Assembly: GCA_963930755.1 (NCBI GenBank)
Contig: OZ005735.1
Span: 241,670,394-241,734,393 of the forward strand
Direction of reading: 5' to 3'
DNA: 64,000 bases
DNA from: Eudasyphora cyanicolor
Taxonomy: Eukaryota > Arthropoda > Insecta > Diptera > Muscidae
Shown here: piece by piece, positions 24,304-36,596 of the stretch
Layout of the letters: each line of letters begins with the position of its first letter
Numbering within the stretch: position 1 is the stretch's first letter
The notes under the pieces: model-generated
The model's database searches: none
What the model saw: only the letters and a program-made list of their open reading frames with translations
Told to the model about the DNA's origin: nothing
Position numbers and translations under genes: made by a program

Positions 24304-26133
24304 CGGTCCCCCACCCTATAAAAAAGACAAAAAGATTGTTGTATAGTGTATTTAATCTAGAAATAATAATTTCACAATCACTATAAATTTTGCAATGAAT
24401 ATGTGCTAATTTGGATATAAAGTCTCCACTAAGTAATTTACCCACCCACATATGTATTTACAAGCAGCAAAGAAGACGACATTTTACATTAGCCCAATGA
24501 CATTTTATAAAAATGTCAAAAAATAAAGTTAACTAATCGAAAACCATGATCTTTTCATAAAATACACAAGTACCGTGAAACATTGAAACATTAACATATG
24601 TGAATACACTGTGACATACGCTTAAAAGTGTTTCACACTTCTACAAGTTTTTTTGTGATTTTTTTGCTTTGAAAAATAACAACCAGAACGACCGAACAAC
24701 ATTATCACATCAGCCAACAACTCCACCGCCAATTGCGGGCAAAGAAACTTCCAAAGAAAACTGAAATGCATGTCAAGACTCAAGAGCGCAACTTCAGTGG
24801 TCGCCAAAACAACCAGCGCCACACCACCAACGCCACACCGCCACTGCCATCCATTGCCGCCGAGAATGCAAGCATGTGGAGATAACTTGTTTAGGTATCC
24901 ATTGCTGTTGGTTGCTTGGGGTCTCCCTCAATCGCGTGAGTTTTGAGCGATGGACGGACGGCGAGAATGACTGACTGACTGTATGTTTACAGTTATTTTT
25001 TTGAATTATTTATAATAACATACACAACAGCAGCAGCAACAGCAGCAACAGCAACAACACTATGTGATTTTTTTCTTATAAAAAATAAGCCTAAAGTATG
25101 TCTTTGTTACAGCAGCAAACCACAATGATGGAGTGGCTACTGCCTGTAACTATCCGTCCGACTGGCTGTCCGTCCAACTGCCGTTTTTTCTCGCTGGGTT
25201 TGTAGGCAATTAAACATGTTTTGAGAGCATAACAACAATGATGACCTTCACCTCACTTCGCCATCGATGTGATATGTATCGTGCTAGTGAATCCAAACGT
25301 CATGTACGTATACATCCCCCATCCATCCATCCATCCGACCAGTTGAATTATTTTACAAAATGTTTATATTTTTATTGTATTTTAATTGTTATTAATTCGG
25401 TGTTGCGGTGCTTGTGTTGCTGCTGCTGCCGCTGTTGTTGTTGGAAGGCGGCAATGCACAGCATTTCGTTTTCTGTGAATGTGAAACACCAGTAGAAACG
25501 AGTTCGTTTCTTAAGTCTTTTGTTTAAATAGCATATGCTGGCCATTAAGTGGATGTCGTTGTATAGCATTTAAGTGAAATAAAATTGCAGTGTAACAACT
25601 GAATTAAGGAACCCGTTTCATTTTTTTCCGTCTTCATAATTATATGCAAATCTACATACAGGCCATTGGCTAATTTTGCCGTCGATTAATAAAACATGTT
25701 AAGGGAATGGGATTAAAGTTGAACGACCGACCCATAAAGGCATTAATGAAAAACAACAGGTAATATGTATGTAGTTCCAAAGATAAAGAAAATAGAGATA
25801 ATTATTTAGGTTTAGTCAACAACAAGGCTTTCATGGCCAGTCTGCTTTGGAAACACTATAGAAGGAAAAGTTGTTGAATTCGGGAGGATATTATTGCACT
25901 AATTTAGTTAAATAAGTCCAGTTAATCGACTAAAATTACAATCACTTTCAAAGAAATGTAATATGGAATTCGGCACTTTGTGTGGGAGATGGCAGAACAT
26001 CTCATTATTGTCAGACTCCAGTCTAGTCTAGTTATGGAGAAAGTAGTATAAGCTCCACCACAGGATGAGGGATACTAACGTTGTTATTCAGTTTGCAACA
26101 GCTCGAAATATTGAACATAGAACCCTAAAGTAC
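24304..26133. other. Unique stretch with CAG/CAA tracts
   Basis: It is less A+T-rich than average at 24.7-25.0 kb, with a CAGCAACAGCAA run at 25025-25060 and a GCTGCTGCCGCTG run near 25420. Open frames here are short and lack recognisable domains. Conserved non-coding or transcribed untranslated sequence is possible but cannot be shown from one genome. Confidence 0.4.
25502..25525 (-). other. 24-bp dispersed motif, copy 5
   Basis: Minus-strand copy with core CAAAAGACTTAAG and ending AAACGAAC, identical to copy 1 over all 24 positions. Confidence 0.7.
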
Positions 26134-26285
26134 ACGCTGAAAAAAATCGTTTTTGTACTATATTGCCCCAAACATATTCTGCTTGAAATATACATATGTT
26201 TTGGGTACACTCTAATTATACATATAATATTTGGCACACGCAAATATTATATTATTGCGAGGATGTTGTTCTAAACAAAACTATG
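26134..26285 (-). mobile_element. MITE end, inverted relative to 21497
   Basis: Starts ACACGCTGAAAAAAATCG and continues through CCAAACATATTCTGCTTGAA to GATGTTGTTCTAAAC. Aligns inverted with 21497-21640. A solo terminal region; no second end is found nearby. Confidence 0.6.
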
Positions 26286-26301
26286 TTTCCATTCTAATAT
26301 T

Positions 26302-27265
26302 TTTATACCCTCCACCACTCTCTGGTACAGGGTATTATAACTTTGTGCATTTGTTTGTAACACCCAAAAGCAGAAGAAATAGACCCATCGTTTATTATAC
26401 CGATCGACTTAGAATCACTTTCTGAGTTGATTTAGCTATGTCCGTCTGTCTGTGCATGTATTCTTGTAATCAATGTACAGGTCGCAATTATGTTCCGATC
26501 TCGACGAAACTTTACACATATCTTTTTTTTGGCCCAAGGGCGATCCCTATTGAATTTGGTTAAAATCGGTTCAGATTTAGATATAGCCCCCATATATATG
26601 TTACCCCGATTTGACATGTAAGCGCTGTAAAAACTTTATTTTATATCCGATCAGTATGAAATTCGTCAGAAAGAGGTTTCCTATTATATGAATGAACACT
26701 TTTAAATTTGGAAGAAATCGGTTCAGATTTAGATATAGCCCCCATATATACGTTACCCCCGATTTGACATGTGAGCGCTGTCAAAATGTTATTTTATATC
26801 CGATCAGTGCGAAAGTCGGCAAAAAGAAGTTTCTTTCTACATGAAGGAATACTGCCAAATTCGGAGAAAATAGGTTCAGATTTAGATATAGCTCCCATAT
26901 ATATGTTACCCCCGATTTGACATATAAGCGCTGTAGAGACTGTATTTTATATCCGATCGGTACGAAATTCGACAGAAGGAGGTCTTTTTACATGAATAAG
27001 TATTCAGGGAAGATCGGTTCAGATTTATATTAAAGCTCCATATATATGTTCCTCCTGATTTGGTATCAAACCGCTATAGAAGTTGTATTTTACTTCCGAT
27101 AATTAAAATTTTCCAGAAAGATGTTTCCCAATTTAGGAACGAATATTACTTAATTTGGCGATTATCGTTTCAGAATTAGATAATATGTTTCTACCCATTT
27201 ACCAATTATTCCAAATTATTATGGCAATGACCCTTATCGCATTGTTAGGGACCTTACTGGTTTTT
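26302..27265 (+). mobile_element. GTCY family B element, B4
   Basis: The 5' end is TATACCCTCCACCACTCTCTG. The microsatellite is reduced (GTCCGTCTGTCTGTG). Internal units with TTATTTTATATCCGATCAGT follow every 150 bp or so. At the 3' end the hairpin is deleted: sequence passes from ATTGTTAGGGA straight to CCTTACTGGTTTT. Confidence 0.75.
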
Positions 27266-27727
27266 TGTCTGGAACTAATATTTCCGAAACAAAAATGTAT
27301 TTTATATTTAAGTATTTTGGCAATGTATCAGTGTCTTCATTTAACTGCACGTTTTCTGTTTTTCAGAAGATGAAAGAGCAATTTTTTAGAAATTTTATAT
27401 GTTTGTAAAATTTGATTAATATTTAAATCGTATAATCTTACATAACGATAAATTGATTCGATTGTCCAAGTTAAGTCCTATTGGATAGTAGTTATGACAC
27501 AAAATTTCAACGAGACCCGTTAAGCACTGCCCGAGTTGGAGGGTCTTGAATATTGACATTTTGATCAAACAGTTCTTTTTCCCCATATAATATAACTAAT
27601 TAACTATTGTATATTCGTCATTCCATATCAAACCGAACGATTTTCGTAAAAAATATACGATGACCACTAAGATTTTTGCGATTTTTCCCACACATATTCT
27701 ACTGTTAAAAATATTTTACACGTATTT
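27266..27727. other. AT-rich sequence without recognised feature
   Basis: Lies between two family B copies. No terminal repeats, coding domain or tandem structure is seen. Confidence 0.5.
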
Positions 27728-29088
27728 TTATACCCTACACCACACTGTGGTACAGGGTATTATAACTTTGTGCATTTGTTTGTAACACCCAAAAGGAGAA
27801 GAAATAGACCCATCGTTTATTATACCGATCGACTTAGAATCACTTTCTGAGTCGATTTAGCTATGTCCGTCTGTCCGTCTGTCTGTCTGTCCGTCTGTCT
27901 GTCTGTCCGTCTGTCTGTCTGTCCGTCTGTCTGTCTGTGCATGTATTCTTGTAATCAAAGTACAGGTCGCAATTATGGTCCGATCTCGACGAAACTTTAC
28001 ACATATCTTATTTTTGGCCCAAGGACGATCCCTATTGAATTTGGTTAAAATCGGTTCAGATTTAGATATAGCCCCCATATATATGTTAGCCCCGATTTGA
28101 CATGTAAGCGCTGTAAAATCTTTATTTTATACCCGATCAGTATGAAATTCGGCAGGAAAAGGTTTCTTATTACATGAATGAACTCTGTTAAATTTGGAAG
28201 AAATCGGTTCAGATTTAGATATAGCCCCCATATATACATTACCCCCGATTTGACATATAAGCGCTGTAAAAATCTTATTTTATATCCGATCAGTGCGAAA
28301 TTCGGCAAAGAGAGGTTTCTTATTACATGAAGGAATACTGCTAAATTCGGAGAAAATCGGTTCAGATTCAGATATAGCCCCCATATATATGTTACCCCCG
28401 ATTTGACATGTAAGCGCTGTAAAAACTGTATTTTATATCCGATCAGTGCAAAATTTGGCAGAAAGAAGTTTCTTATTACATAAAGGAATACTGCAAAATT
28501 TGGAGAAAATCGGTTCAGATTTAGATATAGCCCCCATATATACGTTACCCCCGATTTGACTTGTAAGCGCTGTAAAAATGTTATTTTATATCCAATCAGT
28601 ATGAAATTCGGCAGAAAGAGGTTTCTTATTATATGAATGGACACTGTTAAATTTGGAAGAAATCGGTTCAGATTTAGATATAGCCCCCATATATACGTTA
28701 CCCCCGATTTGACATGTAGGCGCTGTAGAGACTGTATTTTATATGCGATCAGTACGAAATTCGACAGAAGGAGGTCTTTTTACATGAAAGAGTATTCAGG
28801 GAAGATCGGTTCAGATTTATATTGATTGTTCCTCCTGATTTGGTATCAAACCGCTATAGAAGTTGTATTTTACTGCCGATCATTAAAATTTTCCAGAAAG
28901 ATGTTTCTCAATTTAGGAACGAATATTGCTTAATTTAGCGATTATCGTTTCTGAATTAGATAACATGTTTCTACCCATTTACCAATTATTCCAAATTATT
29001 ATGGCAATGACCCTTATCGCATTGTTAGGGAGGTGTAGGGTATTATATAGTCGGCCCCGCCCGACTTTCTGCCTTTCCTTACTGGTTT
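27728..29088 (+). mobile_element. GTCY family B element, B5, complete
   Basis: The 5' terminus TACCCTACACCACACTGTGG folds on AGGGTA. A long GTCY tract lies at 27864-27938. Five internal units of about 152 bp follow, each with CCGATCAGTNYGAAATTCGG and GATTTAGATATAGCCCCCAT. The 3' end has GGTGTAGGGTATTATATAG, the hairpin GTCGG-CCCCG-CCCGAC and CTTTCCTTACTGGTTT. Its open frame of 199 codons exists only because the unit length keeps one frame open across repeats. Confidence 0.8.
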
Positions 29089-29294
29089 AAAAAAAAAAAA
29101 AAATTTCAAAGGATATGACCAATTGAAAATTGCGAAAATCAAGAAGTAAGTGCCCAGGTAGGAATATTGAAAATAGTGTAATGAGAAAACGTGTGGGCAG
29201 AATTAAAAATGTTAACGGTAATTGCAAGAGTTTTTCGTCGGCGGTCTGGACTGCTGACTGCTACTGACCAAATGTCTTTTTTTTTCTTCTTTTT

Positions 29295-30296
29295 TTATAC
29301 CCTACACCACACTGTGGTACAGGGTATTATAACTTTGTGCATTTGTTTGTAACACCCAAAAGGAGAAGAAATAGACCCATCGTTTATTATACCGATCGAC
29401 TTATAATCACTTTCTGAGTTGGTTTAGCTATGTCCGTCTGTCTGTCTGTCCGTCTGTGCGTGTATTCTTGTAATCAAAGTACAGGTCGCAATTATGGTCC
29501 GATCTCGACGAAACTTTACACATATCTTTTTTTTGGCCCAAGGACGATCCCTATTGAATTTGGTTAAAATCGGTTCAGATTTAGATATAGCCCCCGATTT
29601 CACATGTAAGCGCTGTAAAAACTGTATTTTATATCCGATCAGTATGAAATTCGTCAGAAAGAGGTTTCCTATTATATGAATGAACACTTTTAAATTTGGA
29701 AGAAATCGGTTCAGATTTAGATATAGCCCCCATATATACGCTACCCCCGATTTGACATGTAAGCGCTGTAAAAATGTTATTTTATATCCGATCAGTGCGA
29801 AAGTCGGCAAAAAGAGGTTTCTTTCTACATGAAGAAATACTGCCAAATTCGGAGAAAATCGGTTCAGATTTAGATATAGCTCCCATATATATGTTGCCCC
29901 CGATTTGACATGTAAGCGCTGTAGAGACTGTATTTTATATCCGATCAGTACGAAATTCGACAGAAGGAGGTCTTTTTACATGAATAAGTATTCAGGGAAG
30001 ATGGGTTCAGATTTATATTAAAGCTCCATATATATGTTCCTCCTGATTTGGTATCAAACCGCTGTAGAAGTTGTATTTTACTTCCGATCATTAAGATTTT
30101 CCAGAAAGATGTTTCTCAATTTAGGAACGAATATTGCTTAATTTAGCGATTATAATTTCAGAATTAGATAATATGTTTCTACCCATTTACCAATTATTCC
30201 AAATTATTATGGCAATGACCCTTATAGCATTGTTAGGGAGGTGTAGGGTATTATATAGTCGGCCCCGCCCGACTTTCTACCTTTCCTTACTGTTTT
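29295..30296 (+). mobile_element. GTCY family B element, B6, complete
   Basis: Same architecture and near-identical ends to B5, with three full internal units and a shorter GTCY tract at 29432-29455. B4, B5 and B6 are all plus-oriented and close together, so local duplication or a preferred landing zone is possible. Confidence 0.8.
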
Positions 30297-30410
30297 TTGT
30301 GTTATCACTATGAAAACACCAACCTATAAATTCACAAAGAATATAGGAATATTCCTAGATCGATTCTAAACAAACCCTGAAAATTTCAGTGTGGATAAAT
30401 AACGGGTTAT

Positions 30411-31197
30411 AAAGGGTTTTCCAACAAGAGGTGTTATTTTGGTATTCAAAGAAAAATGCCATTTTTGGAGATAAATGATCGGATGTTTATTTCATAATAA
30501 AGAGGAAGGTATGCCGTTAATAATGAAAAACAACATCAGCCAAATGGCCACCACGACCACGCTTACAGGACCATATCCTTTCCATGAAATTGTCCATAAC
30601 CAAATCGAAAAGTGGCTGCCCTATGTCCTCGATAGCCTCACGAATTATATCTTTGAGGTCTTGAATCGACGCTGGGCTGTTGGCGTAGACCTTATCTTTC
30701 ACGTGGCCCCAAAGGAAGAAGTCGCAAGGTGTTAAATCACAAGATCTCGGTGGCCAATTGTGATCACCTCTTCGAGAGATAACACGGTCCGGAAACTTTT
30801 CCCGTAACAGAGCAATGGTTTCGTTGCTTGTGTGGCAAGTAACGCCGTCTTGTTGTAAGTAAACGTTGTCCAGATCAATACCATCCAACTCCGAACATAA
30901 AAAATCATTAATCATCTCTCGATAGCGCAATCCATGTTGATCCAACCTCATTTTCGAAAAAGTTAGGTCCAATGACCCCGCCGGACCATAAACCGCACCA
31001 AACAGGCACACGTTGAGGATGGACAGGCTTCTCAACAATAAAACTTTGGGTTTTCCGAGCCCCAGATGCGACAATTTTGCTTGTTGACGTAGCCACCGAG
31101 GTGGAAATGGGCCTCATCAGTCAAGATGATTTTCGATTTTTCGAATTTTAATAATTTCAATGCGTTGTTGAATCGTGTATCGTTCCATTATTGTATT
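30411..31197 (-). mobile_element. DD41D mariner derivative, family M3, copy M3a
   Basis: The 3' terminal repeat AAGGGTTTTCCAACAAGAGG at the left follows a TA. The element runs on the minus strand and stops near the transposase start codon (CATTCCTTGCTAT-type end is absent; the frame's ATGGAACGATAC lies at 31180-31191). The 5' terminal repeat is missing. The same internal deletion as in M3b removes the sequence between the N-terminal helix and the first catalytic motif. Confidence 0.75.
30517..31191 (-). pseudogene. DD41D mariner transposase remnant (M3a)
   Basis: Reading from 31191 downward it has a short N-terminus (start of the DNA-binding helix-turn-helix), then jumps to the first catalytic motif, TDEAHF-like followed by a Gly-Tyr-Val stretch. 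Next come VWCGLWSGGVIGPNFFENE, YLQQDGVTCHTSN and WPPRSCDLTPCDFFLWGH. Between the second and third catalytic Asp are 41 residues, the spacing of rosa-type mariners. At least two frameshifts break it, and a few residues after EVGST are lost. When intact the protein cut and pasted the element at TA. It cannot do so now, but its ends could once have been mobilised in trans. Confidence 0.8.
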
Positions 31198-31505
31198 CTA
31201 TTATTGTATTTTGTAAATTACGCAAATCAGTTATTTTTTTTGTTATAGCCCCACATAGAGGCCGCTATTCTCTTTTAACTAAACTTGCATTTTAGTACCC
31301 GGTGTTACGCGGGTTGCCTTTTAACACCGTGATCCAAACTTCGTAAGCTTGAAGATATTCTAATAAAAACCCCGATTAAAAGACAACATCGAAACAGTAC
31401 AATTTTGAAGTTGATCTAAATTTTATCAAGAGGTTGCCAACAGCATGCTGAAGAAATGATTAATATGCTACTTATGTATACTCCAAATTTCGATATAATA
31501 TGTAA
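31198..31505. other. AT-rich sequence without recognised feature
   Basis: Between two mariner relics; no structure or coding signal was seen. Confidence 0.5.
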
Positions 31506-32050
31506 AGGGTTTTCCAATAGGGATGATATGATTTTGAAGTGACGTTTCGGCCATTTGTAATGTGTCATGATCTGTCATTGGTTTTTCATTGTATTCAGTA
31601 GTGTTTACAATTTTATCATGGGGAAATATACGCAAGAACAACGTTTACAAATTATTCAGTTTTATTATCAAATAATCGTTCTCCAATTGCAACTTTTCGT
31701 GCGCAAAGTCCATTTTTTTTAAATCCAAAAAAAACACTTTCAATTCGACCTACGACCTTGACAATATTTTAGCTCTCGTTAAGAGCTATCTTTTTGCCAT
31801 TGACCGATTCCCGATCCGACGTACCGTTAAGAAGCTACAGCAAAAATAAACTTTCCGTTCACATTTGAAAATTTTGTTGTCCATTTTTTTTAAATTCCAA
31901 AAAAAAAAACACTTTCCAATCGACCTACGACCTTGACACCCATAAGCAATATTTTAGCTCTCGTTAAGAGCTATCTTTTTGCCATTGACCGATTGAAACA
32001 ATGAAACAATTGAATTGTTGCGAGAAAAGTTTGGAGATTTAACACCATAT
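31506..32050 (+). mobile_element. DD41D mariner derivative, family M1, copy M1b
   Basis: The 5' terminal repeat is AAAGGGTTTTCCAATAGGGA. A start codon at 31618 and the helix-turn-helix sequence YTQEQRLQIIQFYYQ follow. The M1 module occurs twice in tandem, at about 31705-31860 and 31885-31995. The copy then passes into the catalytic-half sequence, AACAATTGAATTGTTGCGAG, and ends with a further deletion near 32050. No functional frame remains. Confidence 0.7.
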
Positions 32051-32153
32051 GTACATAGGGAAAAATGGATAATAGATAATTTGTATTAGCTTTATAACAC
32101 AAAATTTTAAGAAAATCATGGGTTATATCTTATGTTTATATCTTATGTAACTA

Positions 32154-33052
32154 CGAGGTATGTTCAAAAAAATATCGCGAATTTTTAATTTCCGTGGGCT
32201 ACGTGTATTTGATTTTTGATATTTTTGTAGCGTTATGTTGGTACTCATGTCCCTTACTTATTCTGACAAGGTCGGCCATTTTGAATGTTTAGTTAATTTT
32301 TGACAGCTGTTGTGCTTGGATGTGTTTTAGCTTGTCTTCGATTTTTATCTATTTCAGAAAATGGATCAAAGAATCTGCATCAAATTTTGTGTGAAAAACA
32401 AAAAAAAGTCGTCAGCGCACATTCCGAATGTTGACTGTGGCATATGGACCAAAGCAACGTTTATCGGTGGTACAAAATGTTCTTAGAGGGCCGAGAAGAT
32501 GCGAAGGACGAACAGCGTGCCGGACGCCCGAGCTCACAGTTTTCTTTGATTGCAGGGGCGTGGTGCATTATGAGTTCTTGCCACAGGGTAGTACGGTCAA
32601 TAAAGAATATTAGCTGCAAGTAATGCGCAAATTGCGCGAAGCAATCCGCCAAAAACGCCCGGATTTGTGGAAGAACAAAAACTGGCTTTTGCACCATGAT
32701 AACGCCCCTGCACACACATCGTTGCTTGTGCGCGAATATTTGGCCAAAAACAACACAGTAATGGTGCCGCAGCCACCGTATTCCCCTGACCTAGCCCCCT
32801 GTTACTATTTTTTGTTCCCAAAACTGAAAAGGCCCATGAAAGGACGACGCTACGCCACGATTGAGGAGATAAAGACGGTATCGATGGAGGAGCTGAACAA
32901 GATCACAAAAAATGATTATTTGAAGTGCTTCGAGGATTGGAAAAAAAACTTTGGCAGAAGTGTATTATATCCGAGGGGGATTACTTTGAAGGGGACAAAA
33001 TAGATATTCATGAATAAAAAACAAAATTCGCAAGTTTTTTGAACATACTAGG
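32154..33052 (+). mobile_element. DD34D mariner deletion derivative (M5)
   Basis: Terminal inverted repeats of about 29 bp (inner part GTATGTTCAAAAAA then GCGAATTTT) are flanked by TA at 32152 and 33053, the mariner target duplication. At 899 bp it is shorter than the usual 1.3 kb or so because its middle is deleted. Confidence 0.85.
32361..33003 (+). pseudogene. DD34D mariner transposase remnant (M5)
   Basis: The N-terminus (MDQRICIKFCVKNK) begins at 32361 and decays by frameshift. An internal deletion then joins the DNA-binding part to the middle of the catalytic domain (FFDCRGVVHYEFLP). A stop follows NKEY. The long frame from 32623 holds the second catalytic Asp (LLHHDNAPAHTS) and YSPDLAPCYYFLFPKLK. 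Thirty-four residues after the second Asp, the expected third Asp is Tyr. With the first catalytic Asp deleted and the third substituted, activity is impossible. Close homologues are common in arthropod genomes. Confidence 0.85.
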
Positions 33053-33479
33053 TATATTAATCAATTGGAATTGAATATTTGAGGCCTCAAAATTTTAAAT
33101 TTATTAACATTTATACTTTATGTGATTTTTGACCTTCGGGGCCTTTTTTTGGGAATCCATATTTCAAGGCCTCATATGCCACTGTACTTTTGTTTCCTTT
33201 TTGGAATACTGAGCAATTTCCTTTCATTTGAGTACCATATCGAATATCTGTAGGCCTAAGGTCCTTTTTTGAGGGCCAAGGCTCCATGGCACATTGCTCC
33301 ACTGTGCTTTTTAAATCATTTTTTGTTCATTTCGGATGTTTTTATTTGGTTTTGACATGTGCCCCCTAAAATGCACCTTTGCCAATATATAGAAACCACC
33401 TTTACCAATATATAGAACTTCAAAGGGCTATAAAACAAAAATTCGAGCTAACTTCGAAAAGACCTTTGGTGGTTTTGAT
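33053..33479. repeat. Degenerate repeat with GGCCT-containing units
   Basis: Phrases around AAGGCCTCATATGCCACTGT (33170) and AAGGCTCCATGGCACATTGC (33280) recur imperfectly at about 115 bp, and ACCTTTRCCAATATATAGAA occurs twice near 33380. Possibly an old internal-repeat element of the GTCY type without its ends. Confidence 0.4.
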
Positions 33480-34203
33480 ATACTAGTACTATCATGTCCA
33501 ATTGGTCTCGTTCGGGGAAGATTTTCTTGTTGCATAGTGTTATTGTCCGTCCGTCTGTCAGTTCGACTGAATGGTGCTAACAATAACTCTGAAAAGGAGT
33601 GACTGAATAACTTAAAAGTTCATACGTTGTAATATTTTATTCAATCCCAGTTTATGTTTGATGGACATCCATATCGGCCTACTCCTTGTGGTACCTCCAC
33701 CACAAATGGTTAAAATTTTGTGTCATGTTAAAAATCTTATATCTTTTATACTACTGATGGGTATCTTGTAAAATTGCATATATAGTAATATATTTTATCG
33801 CTCTAATTGCTGAACAAAAATGGGCGAAAATGCCACGCCCCTTTTGGTACCTCCCACACAAAGGGACCAATTTGTACAAAATGTTCGAAGCATATTTGGT
33901 ACGACCCGAACCATTTGAGTTCGAAGAAAACGTTTTAAAAAATCAATTCCTAGCGAAAAATTCCGATTCAGTACACATTCAGCATACAGAACAGGGGCGT
34001 ATGTGTGGAATTGCTAAAGATTCTGATAAGAATCAATATGTATATCAATAAATGTTGACCCTATGTGAGGGAGGTACTCCGAGGAGTGGACCAACATGGT
34101 CCATCTTTGATATTAGCCTGCGACAGAAAAAAATATTGACACATACCAAATTTGAAGTCAACCGGTTACTCTTATCGAAAGAATCGTCTCACCTTCAGCC
34201 CCA
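33480..34203. mobile_element. Diverged GTCY family A fragments
   Basis: At 33550-33920 a plus-oriented, diverged copy has GTCCGTCCGTCTGTCAG, AACAATAACTCTGAAAAGG and TTTTGGTACCTCCCACACAA. From about 34055 to 34200 a minus-oriented piece shows GAGGGAGGTACTCCGAGG. The open frame at 33830-34051 crosses the junction and is not a gene. Confidence 0.6.
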
Positions 34204-35018
34204 ATATTCCTAATATTCCTAAATTTATTTATTCTTTTGTTTTAATTAAATTATTACCAATTTAATTTGCATTTAATATCTCTAAAAAATGTGATGGTGT
34301 TACAGTTATAAGCTTTTAACTTTAGGGGCAAAAGATACCATTTGTATGGGAGGTACCAAAAGGGGCGTTTCAACGACGCCCATTTTTCAATGAATTGCAG
34401 GTACCATAAAAGCCCTACACTGTACAAAATTTCAATTTTTTGTACGCACTGCTATTAAGGATATAAGCTGTTAACTTTTGGTACTAAATGGTCCCTTTGT
34501 GTGGGAGGTACCAAAAGGGTCGGTAATGTTAAGTTTTGGTACAAAATGGTCCATTTGTGTCGGAGGTACCAAATGGGGCGTGGCAACTTTGCCCATTTTT
34601 CTCGAGGTAATAGTGACTAATAAACTAATACTATGAGTAGAATTTCTTAGGATTCAAATAAGTGGTATTGAAGTTATTAAATAATCAATATTTCACTAAA
34701 TGTTAACCCTTTGTGGTGGAGGTACTATAAGGAGTGGACCAATACGGCTCATCTGCGAACTTAGCCGGAGATAGAAGAAAATATTACCACATACCAAATT
34801 TGAAGTCAATCGGTTACTCCGTTCGAGAGTTATCGTGCGCACCAGCCAGCAGACAGACAGACAGACGGACGGACATTGCTCATTCGACTTAAAATGACCC
34901 AAAACAGATATCCGCCGAACATACTTAGGGTCTTTGGTCACTTCTTCGATTTGTTACACTTTTGGCTCGTAGCAAATGATACGAGTATATACCCTCCTCC
35001 CCAAGGTGAGGGGATAAA
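34204..35018 (-). mobile_element. GTCY family A element, subfamily II
   Basis: Minus-oriented. Units with GGGAGGTACCAAAAGGGGC recur and the GACA/GACG tract lies at 34852-34875. The 5' end at the right shows CCCTCCTCCCCAAGGTGAGG. The left side has the AATTTATTTATTCTTTTGTT segment typical of copies A2 and A4, but the 3' hairpin is missing. Confidence 0.7.
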
Positions 35019-36596
35019 AATTGAAACAAACTTTTTTTGGAATTTTTTTTTTTATGGATTTTTATTGCCATCAAAAAACGATTTTTTTAAATCAACGTTT
35101 TTTTAAACGACAGTTACTAAACTTCTTCTTCTTCTACGTGAACGTGATATTTTCAACATCTGTAGCCTTCACAATTTCCTTTAATTTAAATGATAGCCCT
35201 GCTTAACCGAGTTCATACTTTAAAAAATACAGACCACTGAGAAATTCGGAATTAAAAAAAAAATCACACAACATTTTCTTAAATATTTTTTTTTGTGTTT
35301 AGGACACCATGTTACACCATAAAATGTTATACACAGCCATTCGACAAAAATGTTATAAACTAGTGTAATTTTCAAGATAAACCACACACACACATTGTAA
35401 AATTCAGCGAAATCTCTCTTGAGATGCTAATTTTGCAAATAGCATAACCATACCGCCATTTATCGCAGTTAAATTAATTCTAAAACACAGATGACTCCGA
35501 ACTGAACCTATTGTGAAATTTTTAGCCCATTAACTCTTTTGGTTTCGGAGATTATGCGCACAAAGGATTTCATGTATAAATATCAATTTATACTCGTATA
35601 CGTAACATAGATTTCAAAAACAAACGACTTAAGAAACAAACACGGCGCACTGTAAGGAAATTCCGAAAAATGGAAATAAAAGTGTTGTTTCTTAACCAAA
35701 ATTACGATTTCATTGAAACATTATAGCAAAGGTATCCAAGAGTATTAGAATCTTCAAATAAATTAAACGTTTAAATGTAACATTCATTTTGGTGCCATTG
35801 AACCCATATGGAAGATTCTTTTAATTTAACAGTAGAGGTCGGTCTAATTTTTGTACTTGTTATTTTTATAGAAAATTTTTTATATTTTTGTATTATCTGT
35901 TCAAAATTTCCATCAAAACCCCCTTTATGTGAAATTTGGTGTTCTCAATTTTTAATGCATTTAAATACAGCAATTGTCAAATGTTTCCAAAGTTCAATTA
36001 TCTACGACTCTTGTTGCCATGTTATTTAGAAAAATTCTTGTAAATTTGATCCCACCGTCCGTCTGTCTGTCCGTGTAGCATCGCCAAACATGCAATGTAC
36101 CAATTCCCAAAGAAACAAATAAAATACATATGTATGTATGTACATACATATATTCTTAATGATGAGAATAAAATCAACCAAAAATTCACACACTCGATGT
36201 TATGTTATGTTTCTATTTTTTTTTAATTTTGTTCATGTGCTTCAATTTTTTGTTGAGAATACCGCAGAAAATAACAACACCCAACAGCAAACGAAAATTT
36301 AGCAATACCATAAAAAATGGGTTACAAAATAAATACTTATTCATACAAAAAGTAATAAAATTTGCATAAATATAATATACAATATATCAATCAAATGACA
36401 TTGATATAGTTGTGTCTTTTGTTGTGAATTTGTTTTTGAAATATTTTTTTGTGAAAAGAATGAAGTTTTTGTTTTCTCATAATGTGACAGTTTTTTAGGC
36501 ATGTATGTGTATTATTTGATATATGTACGAATAGTTAAAAGTAAGAATGACTTAAGTGACGAAAATAAAACAAATGCGAGAGAATTTTTCTCATAA
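35019..36596. other. Unique AT-rich stretch
   Basis: No coding gene is supported. It holds one strong and one weak copy of the 24-bp motif (35618 and near 36549). A lone GTCCGTCTGTCTGTCC tract at 36056-36074 has no family A, B or C sequence around it. Confidence 0.5.
35618..35641 (+). other. 24-bp dispersed motif, copy 6
   Basis: AAACAAACGACTTAAG followed by AAACAAAC, one base different from the core. Flanks are unique. Confidence 0.65.

Noticed and set aside
27857..28644. Open frames of up to 199 codons with repeated YIWGLYLNLNRF-like segments
   Set aside because: They are the family B internal unit read on the minus strand; the period keeps a frame open. No domain, and the same peptides occur in every family B copy.
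33830..34051. 73-codon frame as a gene
   Set aside because: It begins in a family A unit and crosses into unrelated sequence.
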